Positions 44,434-54,512 are shown, counted from the stretch's first letter. The stretch: 64,000 nucleotides of DNA from Desulforhopalus singaporensis (GCF_900104445.1 NZ_FNJI01000011.1:1-64000), one strand, 5' to 3'. Numbers and translations: made by a program. Notes: a model not told the origin generated them from the letters alone.

Positions 44434-45819
44434 TCATGGTGCGGTGTTCGAGGTCTGGGCCGGAACTTTTCTGTAGGTGTCGGTTTTCCTGAGGCGGTAT
44501 CCGCAGTAGATCATCAACACCCCTGCGCAGCAGAGCGTATACCACGGAAACCATCCGATTCCTTCCATAAACGCCCGGTTTTCCACAACCGTTACAGACC
44601 AGTCGGGGTGGGCAGAACTCTCTTTTAGGCGGAGGGTGGTTATCAGGGCCGCAAAGAAAAAGCCGATAAGTCCGTAGGCCAGATTGAAAGCCAGCCCCTT
44701 GAAGCTGAGCACCGTGGCGCGCTGGTGTGATTCGGTAATCCTGTTGAGGTAGTGGCTGACGAAAAAAGAGACCAGCATCATTGCCCCAAAAATGCACCCC
44801 ATGGGGATCAGACCCCAGTAGGGCACAAATCCTGTGAGGCCGACAAGTCCTGCCATGGCGATTGCGAGCACCCACAGCATGTTGGTTCGCGGCGAGTTGG
44901 CAGCGGCCATCCTCTCGGCGATTTTGGGGGTGATAAGGCCAAGCAGTCCCATCGCCGAGCCGATGAGGCCGAAACTCGCCTCCGGAAGATCGATAAGGCG
45001 AAAATATTGACTGGTCATTGTGACGATCATCCGTAAGATGTGATCGTAACACATGCCGAACAGGATGACACCGAGGGCGAAAGGAGTGCGGCCGATCCAG
45101 AGACCGGCCCGCCAGGTCTTCTGCAGCGCCCCGGCAATGCTGAAACCGTTTTCCTGCTGTTCCGTGCTCCGCTCTTCCTCCATCTTCAGCGCTACGACCG
45201 TCGCCAGGATCGCCAGGACCAGGGTGAGATAAATGGGAAATCGCATGGTTGTCTGCTGGCTGATGGAGGTCTCAATCCCGGCCAGTGCCAGGAGTCTGGC
45301 AACAACCTGGGGATCATACAGCAGTGCGCCGACGGTCATGGTGATCATCGACGCAAACGAGCGGAGCCGCATCTGCAGGCTGAGAACCCTGGGCCAGTCG
45401 TCGGGGGTGCCGTTTGCTACCAGGGTGTCGTAGGCGATGGCTTCGTCGGCACCGCTGGCCATGGCTTCTGCAAGACCGCTGAGGACACGGTTGAACAGGA
45501 ATACCCAGAAGATGACCGCGGAGTTGCCAAGAGGCACAAAGGCAATGAGGCACATTTCCATCACCATCAGCACCGAGGTTGTGACTATCAGGTACTTTCT
45601 GCCCAGGATATCGGCAAGTACCCCGGAAGGAACCTCGGCGCTGACAATGGTTATGGCCCAGACGGTGTTGAGCAGGGCAAATTGTTCGATGGTGAGACCG
45701 AAATCCAGGAAAAGGATGGTAAAAACGGGATAATAGAACCTGGCGTTGAAAAATACTCTAAAGGCGATAAAGAGCCTGATGTTGGGCAGCGAATATGGCG
45801 AATTGGATTGTTTTTTCAT
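44434..45819 (-). CDS. Major facilitator superfamily transporter
   Basis: 461 aa from the ATG at 45819; a TTG at 45837 overlaps the next gene. About 12 hydrophobic helices, with the MFS loop 2-3 motif GVLADILGRKYLIV near 70 and a poorly conserved repeat in the second half. A helix-loop extension is rich in Glu (EEERSTEQQENG) in the middle loop. The substrate is unknown. It follows the ABC permease with a 14-nt gap, suggesting a shared transcript with the amino-acid transporter genes. Confidence 0.85.
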   Translation of the reverse strand: MKKQSNSPYSLPNIRLFIAFRVFFNARFYYPVFTILFLDFGLTIEQFALLNTVWAITIVSAEVPSGVLADILGRKYLIVTTSVLMVMEMCLIAFVPLGNSAVIFWVFLFNRVLSGLAEAMASGADEAIAYDTLVANGTPDDWPRVLSLQMRLRSFASMITMTVGALLYDPQVVARLLALAGIETSISQQTTMRFPIYLTLVLAILATVVALKMEEERSTEQQENGFSIAGALQKTWRAGLWIGRTPFALGVILFGMCYDHILRMIVTMTSQYFRLIDLPEASFGLIGSAMGLLGLITPKIAERMAAANSPRTNMLWVLAIAMAGLVGLTGFVPYWGLIPMGCIFGAMMLVSFFVSHYLNRITESHQRATVLSFKGLAFNLAYGLIGFFFAALITTLRLKESSAHPDWSVTVVENRAFMEGIGWFPWYTLCCAGVLMIYCGYRLRKTDTYRKVPAQTSNTAP

Positions 45820-45833
45820 AAATACCCGCAAAA

Positions 45834-46748
45834 TCAAGGACCAGTCTGCTGATAGGTGGTCATTACCTGTTCCGTTCGTCGGAGATGTTTTTCAATTTTT
45901 CTGACCATGACAGAGAGCAGGAGGCAGACAGAAAGGTACATCAGGGATATGGTGATCCAGACTTCGATGGTCGCCTGGGTCGATGCCATTACCTGCATCC
46001 CCTGGAAGGTCAGTTCCTGGATGGAGATGATTGAGACGATCGAGGACCATTTTATGGTGTTGATGAATTCGTTGGCCAGAGGCGGCAGCATGATTTTTGC
46101 CGCCTGGGGCAGAATGATGAAGCGCATCTGCTGCCATCTGCCCAGTCCTATCGCTTTGCCGGCTTCCCACTGTCCGGTGTCAACTGCCTCTATCCCGGCG
46201 CGGACGATTTCGGCAATGTATGCGCCCTGGAAAAGGGCCAGGGTGAGCATTCCCGAGAGAAACTGGGGAATAAGAACGGGCTTGGTGAGAAAGAACGAAA
46301 GGTATTGCCTGGTCGGACCGGAGCTTGCCCGCACCAGTTCTTCCACCTTCAGGGCGGTAAGGATCTGGTCGCTTATAAAATAGTAGAAGATAAACACCAG
46401 CACCAGGGGTGGGGTGTTGCGGATGGCTTCTATGTAGGTGCGGCCGACCATCCGGAAAAAGAGCCGTGGGGAAACCCGCATCAGCCCGACAACAACACCT
46501 ATGACAATTGCCAACAGGGTGCCCCAAACGGACAATTTTATGGTGGTTATGAAGCCGTCAAGGAGAATGTTGGTCGTCCACGCCCGGGTCTCGCTGTCGA
46601 AGCGGACCAGGTAGGTGAAAATAACATCCCAGTTCCAGTTGTAATTCAGGGAAAAAAAGAGACGGTAGGCAAGATAGGCGAAAAACGCCAGGATCAGAAA
46701 CAGAACGACCACGTCGAGCAATGTTACAGCAGGTTTTCTTGCGTGCAT
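45834..46748 (-). CDS. Polar amino-acid ABC transporter permease
   Basis: 304 aa. HisM/GlnP-type inner-membrane permease: one N-terminal helix, an extracytoplasmic segment (about 35-65), and then the permease core with TYIEAIRNTPPLVLVF and the EAA loop EAGKAIGLGRWQQMRFIILPQAAKI (about 197-220) that contacts the ATPase. It resembles the partner permease at 47.7 kb, both sharing an F-x-x-N-W-N/Q-W segment near the N-terminus, which suggests duplication. It forms a heterodimeric channel with that permease. Confidence 0.9.
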   Translation of the reverse strand: MHARKPAVTLLDVVVLFLILAFFAYLAYRLFFSLNYNWNWDVIFTYLVRFDSETRAWTTNILLDGFITTIKLSVWGTLLAIVIGVVVGLMRVSPRLFFRMVGRTYIEAIRNTPPLVLVFIFYYFISDQILTALKVEELVRASSGPTRQYLSFFLTKPVLIPQFLSGMLTLALFQGAYIAEIVRAGIEAVDTGQWEAGKAIGLGRWQQMRFIILPQAAKIMLPPLANEFINTIKWSSIVSIISIQELTFQGMQVMASTQATIEVWITISLMYLSVCLLLSVMVRKIEKHLRRTEQVMTTYQQTGP

Positions 46749-46856
46749 AAAAATTACCCGACGGGTCTGATTGGCGGTATCCGGCTATGGGAACAATGGA
46801 AGCGGCTTCACCCCAGTCCGGATCTGTTGTCAAATGAGCCGTTACGGTTGTGTCCT

Positions 46857-47687
46857 CTATTGAATCTGGTCGATCCAGTCCTTTGTTCCGAACCAGTAGG
46901 CGTGCCTTGCATCGAGCCATCCCTCGAGCTGGACGACGGTGATCCAGCTGTTGAAGTAGGCCAGGGTATCGGGGTCGCCTTTTCGTAAAGCAAAGCCTAT
47001 GGGTTCCTTGGTGAAGGTCCCCTGGAAAGGCAGAAACAGCGAGTCGGAGTAATCGACGGCCTCGTAAGCCGGCCGGGGGGCAGAGCCCACGACCGCGTGA
47101 ACCTTTCCGTTGCGCAGCTCCTGGTAGGCCTGGGGTTCGGAGTCAAACATGCGGAGTTTGGCTTTTGGGATGAACTTTTTCGCCGCCGCCGCCGCGGTGG
47201 TGCCGAGTTTTACAGCGATTTCCACGTCCGGGCTGTTGAAGTCTTCCAGCGAGTCGAACCCCGCAGCAAGTTTTTTGTGCGCCACGATGCTCATTCCGGA
47301 AAACTCATAGGGCTGGGTGAAGTTTACCTGCAGGGCGCGTTTGGCTGTTATGCCCATGCCGCCGATGATAACATCGAACTTTCCTGTCATCAGCGCCGGA
47401 ATGATGCCGGACCAGGCGGTAGGTACAAATTCCACCTCTACTCCCATGTCCTGGGCAAGGCGTTTGGCCACATCGATCTCAAAGCCGATCAGCTGGCCGT
47501 TTTTGTCCTTCATCGCCCAGGGCTGGAATATATCCATGCCGACTTTAAGCACTCCCCTTTTCTTGATCGTCTCAAGGGTGCTTGAACCGGCGATCTCCTG
47601 CTGGATCGAGGCGGCTTGACTTATGCCTGCAAGGCAGAATGCAAGGATGAGGGCTATGGCTGACGACCACAAGCGATTTCGTACCAT
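46857..47687 (-). CDS. Amino-acid ABC transporter substrate-binding protein
   Basis: 276 aa from the ATG at 47687 (AGGAG 7 nt upstream). Signal peptide about 1-26 (AIALILAFCLAGISQAAS). SBP_bac_3 fold: LKVGMDIFQPWAMKDKNGQLIGFEIDVAKRLA, then GKFDVIIGGMGITAKRALQVNFTQPY, typical of polar amino-acid receptors in the periplasm. The gene sits between the two permease genes, which is unusual but seen in some operons. Ligand not assignable by eye. Confidence 0.92.
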   Translation of the reverse strand: MVRNRLWSSAIALILAFCLAGISQAASIQQEIAGSSTLETIKKRGVLKVGMDIFQPWAMKDKNGQLIGFEIDVAKRLAQDMGVEVEFVPTAWSGIIPALMTGKFDVIIGGMGITAKRALQVNFTQPYEFSGMSIVAHKKLAAGFDSLEDFNSPDVEIAVKLGTTAAAAAKKFIPKAKLRMFDSEPQAYQELRNGKVHAVVGSAPRPAYEAVDYSDSLFLPFQGTFTKEPIGFALRKGDPDTLAYFNSWITVVQLEGWLDARHAYWFGTKDWIDQIQ

Positions 47688-47734
47688 TTCGTGTCTCCTG
47701 TTGGGGTTAGCTGGTTGATAATCGTTTAACAGCA

Positions 47735-48574
47735 TTAGGGTAACTTAAGACGTTTTTCCATAAAACCAACAACTACCGATAAAAATAGTGTCATTGCCAG
47801 GTAGATCGCCGCAACGGTAAACCATATCTCAAAGGTGAGGTAGGTTTCGGCAACGAGAAACTGCGCCTGCATGGTCAGGTCGTATATTGCGATGGTGCTG
47901 ACCAGGGCCGAATCCTTGACCAGCGATATCGCCTGGCTTGTCAGCGGCGGGAGGATGGTCCTGATGGCCTGGGGCAAGACGATATGGCGGTAGGTGTAGT
48001 ATGTGGACAACCCGAGGCTGCGGGCCGCCTCTATCTGTCCCTGGGGTACCGACTGGATGCCCGATCTGAAGATTTCGGAGGTGTAGGCGCCTTCAAAGAT
48101 GGAAAGCGCAAGAACGGCGGAAAAAAAACGATTGAAACCAAGCGTCGGTCCAAGGACGAAGTAGATGAAGAATATCTGGATCAGCAGCGGCGTGTTGCGG
48201 CTGGTTTCCAGGTAAATAGTAGCCAGGCACCTGGCGACGAAAGAGCGCGAGAGGCGGAAAAAGGCGGTGGTCAGCCCTATGGCGAGGGAAAAGAGAAGGC
48301 TGATACCAGATATTTTCACGGTAATTCCCAGCCCTGTGAGCAGCGGCCCGGCGGTGAAGCCCGACTGGTCAAGGGTAAAGAGATACTGGGGGATTCGGTA
48401 CCACTGCCAGTTGTACCCTGTTGTCGCCCCGCTTCGAAGTACCAGCAGGCCGAAAACCAGTATGAGTGCCGTAAACTGTATTACGTCAAACAGCGGAGAC
48501 CTGAAAAAGGTGCGGATCGTCCCCCTGGTCGATCTATTGGTAAACGCGGCTGGCATGTCCTGTCGGTCTGGCAC
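47735..48574 (-). CDS. Polar amino-acid ABC transporter permease
   Basis: 279 aa from a GTG at 48574; an in-frame ATG at 48556 is equally possible, and neither has a clear ribosome site. HisM/GlnQ-type permease with YLETSRNTPLLIQIFFIYF and EAA loop EAARSLGLSTYYTYRHIVLPQAIRTILPP (about 180-208). It pairs with the permease at 45.8 kb. No ATP-binding subunit gene is present between or beside them, so the ATPase must be encoded elsewhere. Confidence 0.9.
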   Translation of the reverse strand: MPDRQDMPAAFTNRSTRGTIRTFFRSPLFDVIQFTALILVFGLLVLRSGATTGYNWQWYRIPQYLFTLDQSGFTAGPLLTGLGITVKISGISLLFSLAIGLTTAFFRLSRSFVARCLATIYLETSRNTPLLIQIFFIYFVLGPTLGFNRFFSAVLALSIFEGAYTSEIFRSGIQSVPQGQIEAARSLGLSTYYTYRHIVLPQAIRTILPPLTSQAISLVKDSALVSTIAIYDLTMQAQFLVAETYLTFEIWFTVAAIYLAMTLFLSVVVGFMEKRLKLP

Positions 48575-48613
48575 TATGGTTTAACGTCAATAAGGCTTAG
48601 AACCCCGGCAATC

Positions 48614-50137
48614 TCAGCTGGGTTTGAGTTGTTGTCGGATCTGTTCGGTAATGGTTCTGAAATCAATTTTGCCGCTTCCCATCTTGGGCAGACTTTCCCA
48701 TACCAGAAAAGCTTTCGGCAGGGCGATGGGCGGCAGCTGTCCGGCCATCTGTTCAAGAATTGCCTGTTCGTCGACCTCTCCGGTGACAACGGCTATTATC
48801 CGCGACCCCTTGATCGTATCGGGTACCTCGACGACACAGCAGAACGAATCCTCGGGAAGCAGTTTTTCCAGTACATGCTCTATCCTGACAAGCGAGACCA
48901 TCTCCCCGCCGATTTTCACGAACCGCTTGAGTCTACCGACATGCCAGAGGTAGCCGTCTTCGTCGAGGTTGCCCATGTCGCCGGTATCGTACCAGCCGTC
49001 TTTGACATTTTTACAGGTCTGTTCCGCATCGTTATAATACCCCTTCATCACGCTGTCGCCCTTGACCTGGATACGGCCGTCCACCCCTGGTTTGCACTGG
49101 TCTTCCGTTTCGTAATGGATAATGCGCACCCGGGTCCCGGGAATCGGTTTGCCGACGCTTCCGGGGCGGTTGCAGGCAGGGGTGTTGGTGGAAATGATTG
49201 GGGAGCACTCGGTGGCGCCGTATCCTTCCAGTACGGTGATGTTGTGCTTGGTTTTAAAACCTTCCCGCAGCGCGTCGGAACATTTGTCGGCCCCGGTAAG
49301 CGCTATTCGGAGACTGGCGAAGTCGCCGGGGGAGGATTTACGCAGGTAGCCCCAGAAAAAAGCGGGGGTGCCGATAAGGAAGGTGGCCTGGTGTTCCCGG
49401 ACGATAGTGCAGATTTTCTGGTAATCGAGCGGATTTGCGTAGGTGAGCATGGTCATCCCGTGGTAAAGGGGCAGCCACAGGACCGCGGTCAGGCCGAATA
49501 CATGAAAATAGGGCAGGGCGCACATAAAGATATCGTCGCTCCTGAATTCGAAGATCGGGGTGACGGAGCTTACGTTTGAAAGGATATTTTTATGGCTGAG
49601 TTCCACCGCCTTGGGATCTTTTTCGCTTCCGCTGGTAAACAGGATTACCGCGGTGTTGTTTTCGTCGCCGCAAGATACCAGTTTCTTGAGCAGTCCCGCA
49701 GGAAAAGACGCGGTAATCAGTGCCCTGATTTTGTCAAAACCGGTGACGGAGGCCATGATATCTTCGAGAAAGACCATGCCTTCTACAACCGGGCATTCTA
49801 TTTTCTCGAGCAGGGTTTTCGAAGTGATAATGGTTGTGAAATTACATTTTTGCTGGGCATATCTGGCGTTTTGCTCAGCCCCGGTGGAGTAGTTTATCAT
49901 TACCGGGACGCGCCCCGCCATGAGGATGGCAAGTTTAGCCAGGATACAGCCGGCCGATGTCGGAATCATGACGCCGATAAAACCGCTGTGGTACCGCTTT
50001 ATGATACGGGTCAGTATCAGGCTTGCTATAAGTGTTTTTTTATAGCTCAACTCCCTGTTGGTCGAAAAATCGTGAATCGCCTTCTTGCTGCCGAATTTCT
50101 TGGCAATGTCTATAAACCTTTGATGGAGCAGCACCAT
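48614..50137 (-). CDS. AMP-forming acyl-CoA/acyl-ACP synthetase (Aas C-terminal-like)
   Basis: 507 aa. Adenylating ligase with VILFTSGSEKDPKAVELSH (about 165-183), GYGATECSPIIS near 305, GWYDTGDMGNLDEDGYL near 390 and the lysine in MGSGKIDFR near the C-terminus. The TSGSE-x-x-P-K-x-V-x-L-S-H variant and the short linker resemble the acyl-ACP synthetase half of Aas and related siderophore or lipid ligases rather than degradative fatty-acyl-CoA ligases. GGGAGG precedes the ATG. It is just upstream of the ABC permease genes on the same strand, with a 39-nt gap. Confidence 0.85.
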   Translation of the reverse strand: MVLLHQRFIDIAKKFGSKKAIHDFSTNRELSYKKTLIASLILTRIIKRYHSGFIGVMIPTSAGCILAKLAILMAGRVPVMINYSTGAEQNARYAQQKCNFTTIITSKTLLEKIECPVVEGMVFLEDIMASVTGFDKIRALITASFPAGLLKKLVSCGDENNTAVILFTSGSEKDPKAVELSHKNILSNVSSVTPIFEFRSDDIFMCALPYFHVFGLTAVLWLPLYHGMTMLTYANPLDYQKICTIVREHQATFLIGTPAFFWGYLRKSSPGDFASLRIALTGADKCSDALREGFKTKHNITVLEGYGATECSPIISTNTPACNRPGSVGKPIPGTRVRIIHYETEDQCKPGVDGRIQVKGDSVMKGYYNDAEQTCKNVKDGWYDTGDMGNLDEDGYLWHVGRLKRFVKIGGEMVSLVRIEHVLEKLLPEDSFCCVVEVPDTIKGSRIIAVVTGEVDEQAILEQMAGQLPPIALPKAFLVWESLPKMGSGKIDFRTITEQIRQQLKPS

Positions 50138-50247
50138 GACCTCCCGGCGGTTGTTTATATTCAGGTTAATGCCGGTATCCGGCAGGAATTGTTTGATAGA
50201 TCATCTGACCTACCACTTTTTCGCCTGTTTGGCAACGTCCGCTACAT

Positions 50248-51585
50248 TTACCGGTCGTCACCATCATCACCGTTTATTTCGGCAACCTCGGTGATAGAGC
50301 GGGGCAGGTCCTTTTTTGTCTGGACCCCCAGGGACTTGAGCTGGGACGCCTGGGACACCAGGTTGCCGCGTCCCCTGGTAAGTTTGTCAAAGGCCGCTTC
50401 ATGGCTGCTGTGCACCATGGCGAGCTGTTTGCCGATTTTTTCCATATCTTCCATGAAACCACGAAATTTGTCGTACATCAGTCCGGCCCGCCTGGCAATC
50501 TCCTGGGAATTCCTGCTCTGGTGTTCGAAATGCCAGATGTTGCCGACCGTCCTCAGGGTTGCAAGCAGGGTCGTCGGGGTTACGATGATAATGTTTTTGT
50601 TGAGCGCGTCGGTTACCAGGGTGTCATCGTCTCTGACTACCGTCGAAAAAGCGGCTTCGATAGGCAGGAACATGAGCACGAAGTCGAGTGAATTTATTCC
50701 CCGGAGCAGCTGGTAGCTTTTCTCGCTGAGCTGGTTCACATGAGTTCTTATCGATCCTGAAAGTTGTTTCAGGTGATGCGTTTTCAAGTCCTGGTCATCG
50801 CAGGAGACGAACCTCTCCCAGCTCAAAAGCGAGACCTTGGAGTCGATGACGATATCCTTGTCGCCGGGCAGGTGGACAATGATGTCCGGCTTGAACAATT
50901 TGTTGTCGGCGTCCCGGAAAGCTCCCTGGGTCCGGTATTCGTGTCCTTTTCTCAGTCCGGATTTCTCCAGGATGTTTTCAAGGATCATCTCGCCCCAGTT
51001 GCCCTGACTCTTGTTGTCGCTTGTGAGCGCCCTGGTCAGGTTCTCGGCTTCTCTGGCCATCGTCACGTTCAGCTCCTTGAGCTGCAGGATCTCCTGTTTG
51101 AGCGAGGTGCGGTCTCTGGTCTCGCTCAGGTACATCTCGTTTATTTCACTCTTCAGCCTCCCCAGCTGGGTGTTGAACGGACCGAGGATTGCGTCGAGCT
51201 TTGTCTGGTTGAGCTCACTGAACCTGGTCGACTTATCTTCAAAGATCTGTGCTGCCAGGTGTTCGAACTGAAGTTTCAACTCTTCCCGTGCGTCCTCGAG
51301 CAGCTGCAGTTTTTCATGGCCGTGCTGCCTCTCGCTTTGCAGTCGGGCGGAAAGCTCAGCTTCCCGAATCAGGGCGCTGCTGAGCTTGTCGGCACATGAC
51401 TTTTCGCTCTGTTCCTGCCTGGCCAGCTGTCGCTTGAGCCACCTGTTTTTGAGCAGCAACAAGGCGCTGCAGCCGGAGGCTGTAAGACAGAGGAGAAAAA
51501 AGAGCGAAAGCAAGACGGCAGGGTCTATCCAGGGTCTGAAAAACATTTCCAGCCCGTTTGTAATAAGTAGCGATAGTTGCTGCAT
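50248..51585 (-). CDS. rmuC: RmuC family protein (DNA recombination)
   Basis: 445 aa from the ATG at 51585; a GTG at 51603 is an alternative. N-terminal transmembrane helix about 18-45 (AVLLSLFFLLCLTASGCSALLLL), coiled coil about 46-190 rich in Glu/Arg/Gln, then the RmuC nuclease-like core with NWGEMILENILEKSGL, KPDIIVHLPGDKDIVIDSKVSL and LMFLPIEAAFS. RmuC proteins limit inversion at short inverted repeats. It is close to the ligase gene on the same strand, but no functional link is evident. Confidence 0.93.
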   Translation of the reverse strand: MQQLSLLITNGLEMFFRPWIDPAVLLSLFFLLCLTASGCSALLLLKNRWLKRQLARQEQSEKSCADKLSSALIREAELSARLQSERQHGHEKLQLLEDAREELKLQFEHLAAQIFEDKSTRFSELNQTKLDAILGPFNTQLGRLKSEINEMYLSETRDRTSLKQEILQLKELNVTMAREAENLTRALTSDNKSQGNWGEMILENILEKSGLRKGHEYRTQGAFRDADNKLFKPDIIVHLPGDKDIVIDSKVSLLSWERFVSCDDQDLKTHHLKQLSGSIRTHVNQLSEKSYQLLRGINSLDFVLMFLPIEAAFSTVVRDDDTLVTDALNKNIIIVTPTTLLATLRTVGNIWHFEHQSRNSQEIARRAGLMYDKFRGFMEDMEKIGKQLAMVHSSHEAAFDKLTRGRGNLVSQASQLKSLGVQTKKDLPRSITEVAEINGDDGDDR

Positions 51586-51702
51586 AGGGTGATCAGTTGC
51601 CACGCTCTCGTCCCCACGTTCTACGGGCCGGTCGGCCGGTCCGACTCCAGACGGACAAATCCGGTCGCCGGGTAACGGCTCGTTGGACGACAGCTGCCCG
51701 GG

Positions 51703-52041
51703 TTACATCGGCCACGGCCTGTCCTTGCCGCCAAGGATATGCATATGGATATGGAAGACTTCTTGGCCGGCTTTTTTGCCGTTGTTGAAGATGACACGGT
51801 AGCCGTCGTCAACGTTCTGTTCTCTTGCTATTTGGGCGGCGACGCGAAACAGTTTGCCAATCAGCTTTTCGTCTTCTTCGGCGACGTCGACAGGGGCCGG
51901 GATGTGTTTTTTGGGAACCACGAGAAAATGTACGGGAGCCTGTGGGGAAATATCCCAGAATGCGATAACGTCATCGTCTTCATACAATTTCTGGGAGGGG
52001 ATGTCGCCGGCAATTATTTTACAGAAAATACAGTCATCCAT
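51703..52041 (-). CDS. HIT-family (HINT-like) nucleotide hydrolase
   Basis: 112 aa. The histidine triad HIHMHILGG is near 97-105; DCIFCKIIAGDIPS at 3-16 carries the zinc-type C-x2-C, and VVPKKHI is near 43. HINT proteins hydrolyse nucleoside phosphoramidates and acyl-adenylates. AGGAGA precedes the ATG. Monocistronic, between clpA and rmuC. Confidence 0.95.
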   Translation of the reverse strand: MDDCIFCKIIAGDIPSQKLYEDDDVIAFWDISPQAPVHFLVVPKKHIPAPVDVAEEDEKLIGKLFRVAAQIAREQNVDDGYRVIFNNGKKAGQEVFHIHMHILGGKDRPWPM

Positions 52042-52207
52042 CTCTGTTCTCCTGGAGCTTTTGGTTGTTGTGAAAACAAAAGGTACGGGCCAACTCTTTT
52101 ATATAACAGGTTAAAAAAATACCGCAAAATAATTTCCTGAAGAAACCACCCTGCGGTATGTAAAGTCTGCAGCGGTAAAGGCAGCTGGTATAAATCGGTG
52201 TTACGCG

Positions 52208-54472
52208 CTATTTAAGGTAACTGAAGGTCAGTTCCCCCTCTTTGTTGTCGACGGTAGCCTCACCGCCCTTGGCGAGCTTGCCGAACAGTATCTCCTCAGT
52301 GAGGGTGTCGCCGATCTCTTTCATTATAAGACGTCGCAGAGGACGGGCGCCATAGTCGGGATCGTAGCCCTTCTTCGCCAGATATCTTCTGGCGTTGTCG
52401 GTGAGCTTGATGGTCACCCGTTTTTCGGCGAGCTGGCTCTCGAGTTCGCCGATAAGCTTGTCGACAACCTTCTCGGTTGCTTCCTGATCAAGCGAACTAA
52501 AGGAGACGATGGCGTCGAGACGGTTTCTGAATTCCGGTGCAAACAGTTTGTTTATCGCCGAGGTGTCCTTGCCTTTTTTGCTGGTGACAAAGCCGATAGA
52601 CTTGCTGGCGAGCTCCCGCGCCCCGGCGTTGGTGGTCATGATGATAATGACGTTCCTGAAATCCGCCTTTCTCCCCGAGTTGTCGGTCAAGGTCGAGTGG
52701 TCCATGACCTGCAGCAGGATGGAAAAAATATCCTGGTGCGCTTTTTCTATCTCGTCCAGCAGGAGGACGCAGTACGGATGTTTACGGATAGCTTCGGTCA
52801 GCAGGCCTCCCTGGTCGAATCCCACATAACCCGGGGGGGAACCGATAAGCCGGGCCACCGCGTGTTTTTCCATATACTCGCTCATGTCGAATCTCTCAAA
52901 ATGAACATTGAGGACGGCGGCGAGCTGCCTTGCAACCTCGGTTTTACCCACGCCTGTCGGACCGGCGAAGATGAAGCTGCCGGTGGGCGAATCGGGATTT
53001 CCGAGCCCTGCCCGGGATCTTTTTACGGCGGTGGTCACCGCTTCGATCGCCTGATCCTGGCCGAATATGACTTTCTTCAGCCGGTTGGCAAGCTCTCTGA
53101 GCTCGTGGACTTCCGATGTCGTGCTGTTTTTTGCGGGAATCCTGGCCATCTTCGAGACGACTTTTTCAACATCGGTAATTTTTACCATTGACCCCTGCCG
53201 CCCTTCAAGGCGGAACAGCGAACCAACTTCGTCCATCACATCGATCGCTTTGTCGGGCAGAAACCTCTCGTTGATGTACCTGTACGACAGCTCGGCCATC
53301 GCTTTCAACGAGTTCTTTGAGTAATGGATATTGTGATGGTCTTCATATTTTTTCTGCAACCCCTTGAGGATCTTTTCGGTATCCTCAACAGACGGTTCGT
53401 CGATATCAATTTTCTGGAACCGTCTGGACAGGGCACGATCCTTCTCTATCTGGTTCTTGTACTCCTCGTAGGTAGTAGAGCCTATGCAGCGCAGTATACC
53501 CGACTGCAGCGCAGGCTTGAGAAGGTTTGAAGCATCCATGGAGCCGCCGCTGGTGGCGCCGGCGCCAACGATGGTATGCATCTCGTCAATGAAGAGGATG
53601 GCGTTTTCCTTCTGCTCGATGGCGGCCACCACCGCCTTGAGCCTTTTCTCGAAGTCGCCGCGATACTTGGTGCCCGCAACCAGGGTCCCCATATCCAGCA
53701 GGTGGATTTCGATATCCTGGAGCAGTTCGGGAACCTGTGCTTTTTCACCATTTGCACGGGCAACCTTGTCTTCGTGAATGCGCAGGGCCAGTCCTTCGGC
53801 CATGGCGGTTTTTCCGACTCCCGGTTCTCCCACAAGCAAAGGGTTGTTCTTCTTGCGCCTGCAGAGCACCTGCATTATCCTGGAAATTTCCTCGGACCGG
53901 CCGATGAGCGGATCAAGACGCCCCTGGGCGGCATAGCTGGCGAGGTTGATAGTGTATTCTTCAAGGGCTTTTGCTTCCTTGGTGTTAGGATGCGTTCCCG
54001 GGCGTGTTGGAGGAGACCTGAACGGTTCTTTCTGCAACCCATCGGCGGGCAGTTCATGGGAGATAAAATTGACCACCGCCATCTTGCCCAGCCCCACAGC
54101 GGTAAGGAAATAGACTGCATGGGACTCTTCCTCACTGAAGATAGATACCAGCACGTCCCCGCTGTCCACCTGCTGTTTGCCGCAACTCTGCACATGGGCG
54201 ACAGCCCGCTGCAGTACCCGATTAAAAGCAATGGTCTGGGCGGGTTCACCGGCGCTTCCCGCCGCGATTTTTGGGATCTCGCGGACAAAGAACCTCTCCA
54301 GCCGTTCCTTGAGCACCTCGGTAGATCCCCCGCACTCATTGATGATGTAGCTGGTCAGTTCATCGTGAAGCAGACCGTAAAGCATGTGTTCTACGGTGAC
54401 ATACTCATGATTATGGTTTTTTGCTTCCCGAATGGCCAATATCAGGGATTTCTCAAGTGTTTTACTCAGCAT
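52208..54472 (-). CDS. clpA: ClpA, AAA+ unfoldase of the ClpAP protease
   Basis: 754 aa. N-domain about 1-140 (ClpS and substrate binding), first AAA+ domain with Walker A GEPGVGKTAMAEG (about 212-224) and Walker B ILFIDEMHTIVG, second AAA+ domain with GPTGVGKTEVARQ (about 494-506), and a C-terminal D2-small domain. SKSIGFVT near 618 contains the IGF/IGL tripeptide that docks ClpP. There is no ClpB-type middle coiled coil. It lies 40 nt after clpS on the same strand, the standard clpS-clpA operon. Confidence 0.97.
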   Translation of the reverse strand: MLSKTLEKSLILAIREAKNHNHEYVTVEHMLYGLLHDELTSYIINECGGSTEVLKERLERFFVREIPKIAAGSAGEPAQTIAFNRVLQRAVAHVQSCGKQQVDSGDVLVSIFSEEESHAVYFLTAVGLGKMAVVNFISHELPADGLQKEPFRSPPTRPGTHPNTKEAKALEEYTINLASYAAQGRLDPLIGRSEEISRIMQVLCRRKKNNPLLVGEPGVGKTAMAEGLALRIHEDKVARANGEKAQVPELLQDIEIHLLDMGTLVAGTKYRGDFEKRLKAVVAAIEQKENAILFIDEMHTIVGAGATSGGSMDASNLLKPALQSGILRCIGSTTYEEYKNQIEKDRALSRRFQKIDIDEPSVEDTEKILKGLQKKYEDHHNIHYSKNSLKAMAELSYRYINERFLPDKAIDVMDEVGSLFRLEGRQGSMVKITDVEKVVSKMARIPAKNSTTSEVHELRELANRLKKVIFGQDQAIEAVTTAVKRSRAGLGNPDSPTGSFIFAGPTGVGKTEVARQLAAVLNVHFERFDMSEYMEKHAVARLIGSPPGYVGFDQGGLLTEAIRKHPYCVLLLDEIEKAHQDIFSILLQVMDHSTLTDNSGRKADFRNVIIIMTTNAGARELASKSIGFVTSKKGKDTSAINKLFAPEFRNRLDAIVSFSSLDQEATEKVVDKLIGELESQLAEKRVTIKLTDNARRYLAKKGYDPDYGARPLRRLIMKEIGDTLTEEILFGKLAKGGEATVDNKEGELTFSYLK

Positions 54473-54512
54473 TGTATCAGCGCTCGGTTGCGTGAAAGAT
54501 ATCTTTCACCAG

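Noticed and set aside
47984-49579. 531-codon plus-strand frame
   Set aside because: Antisense to the ABC permease and acyl ligase, both of which have full family motifs.
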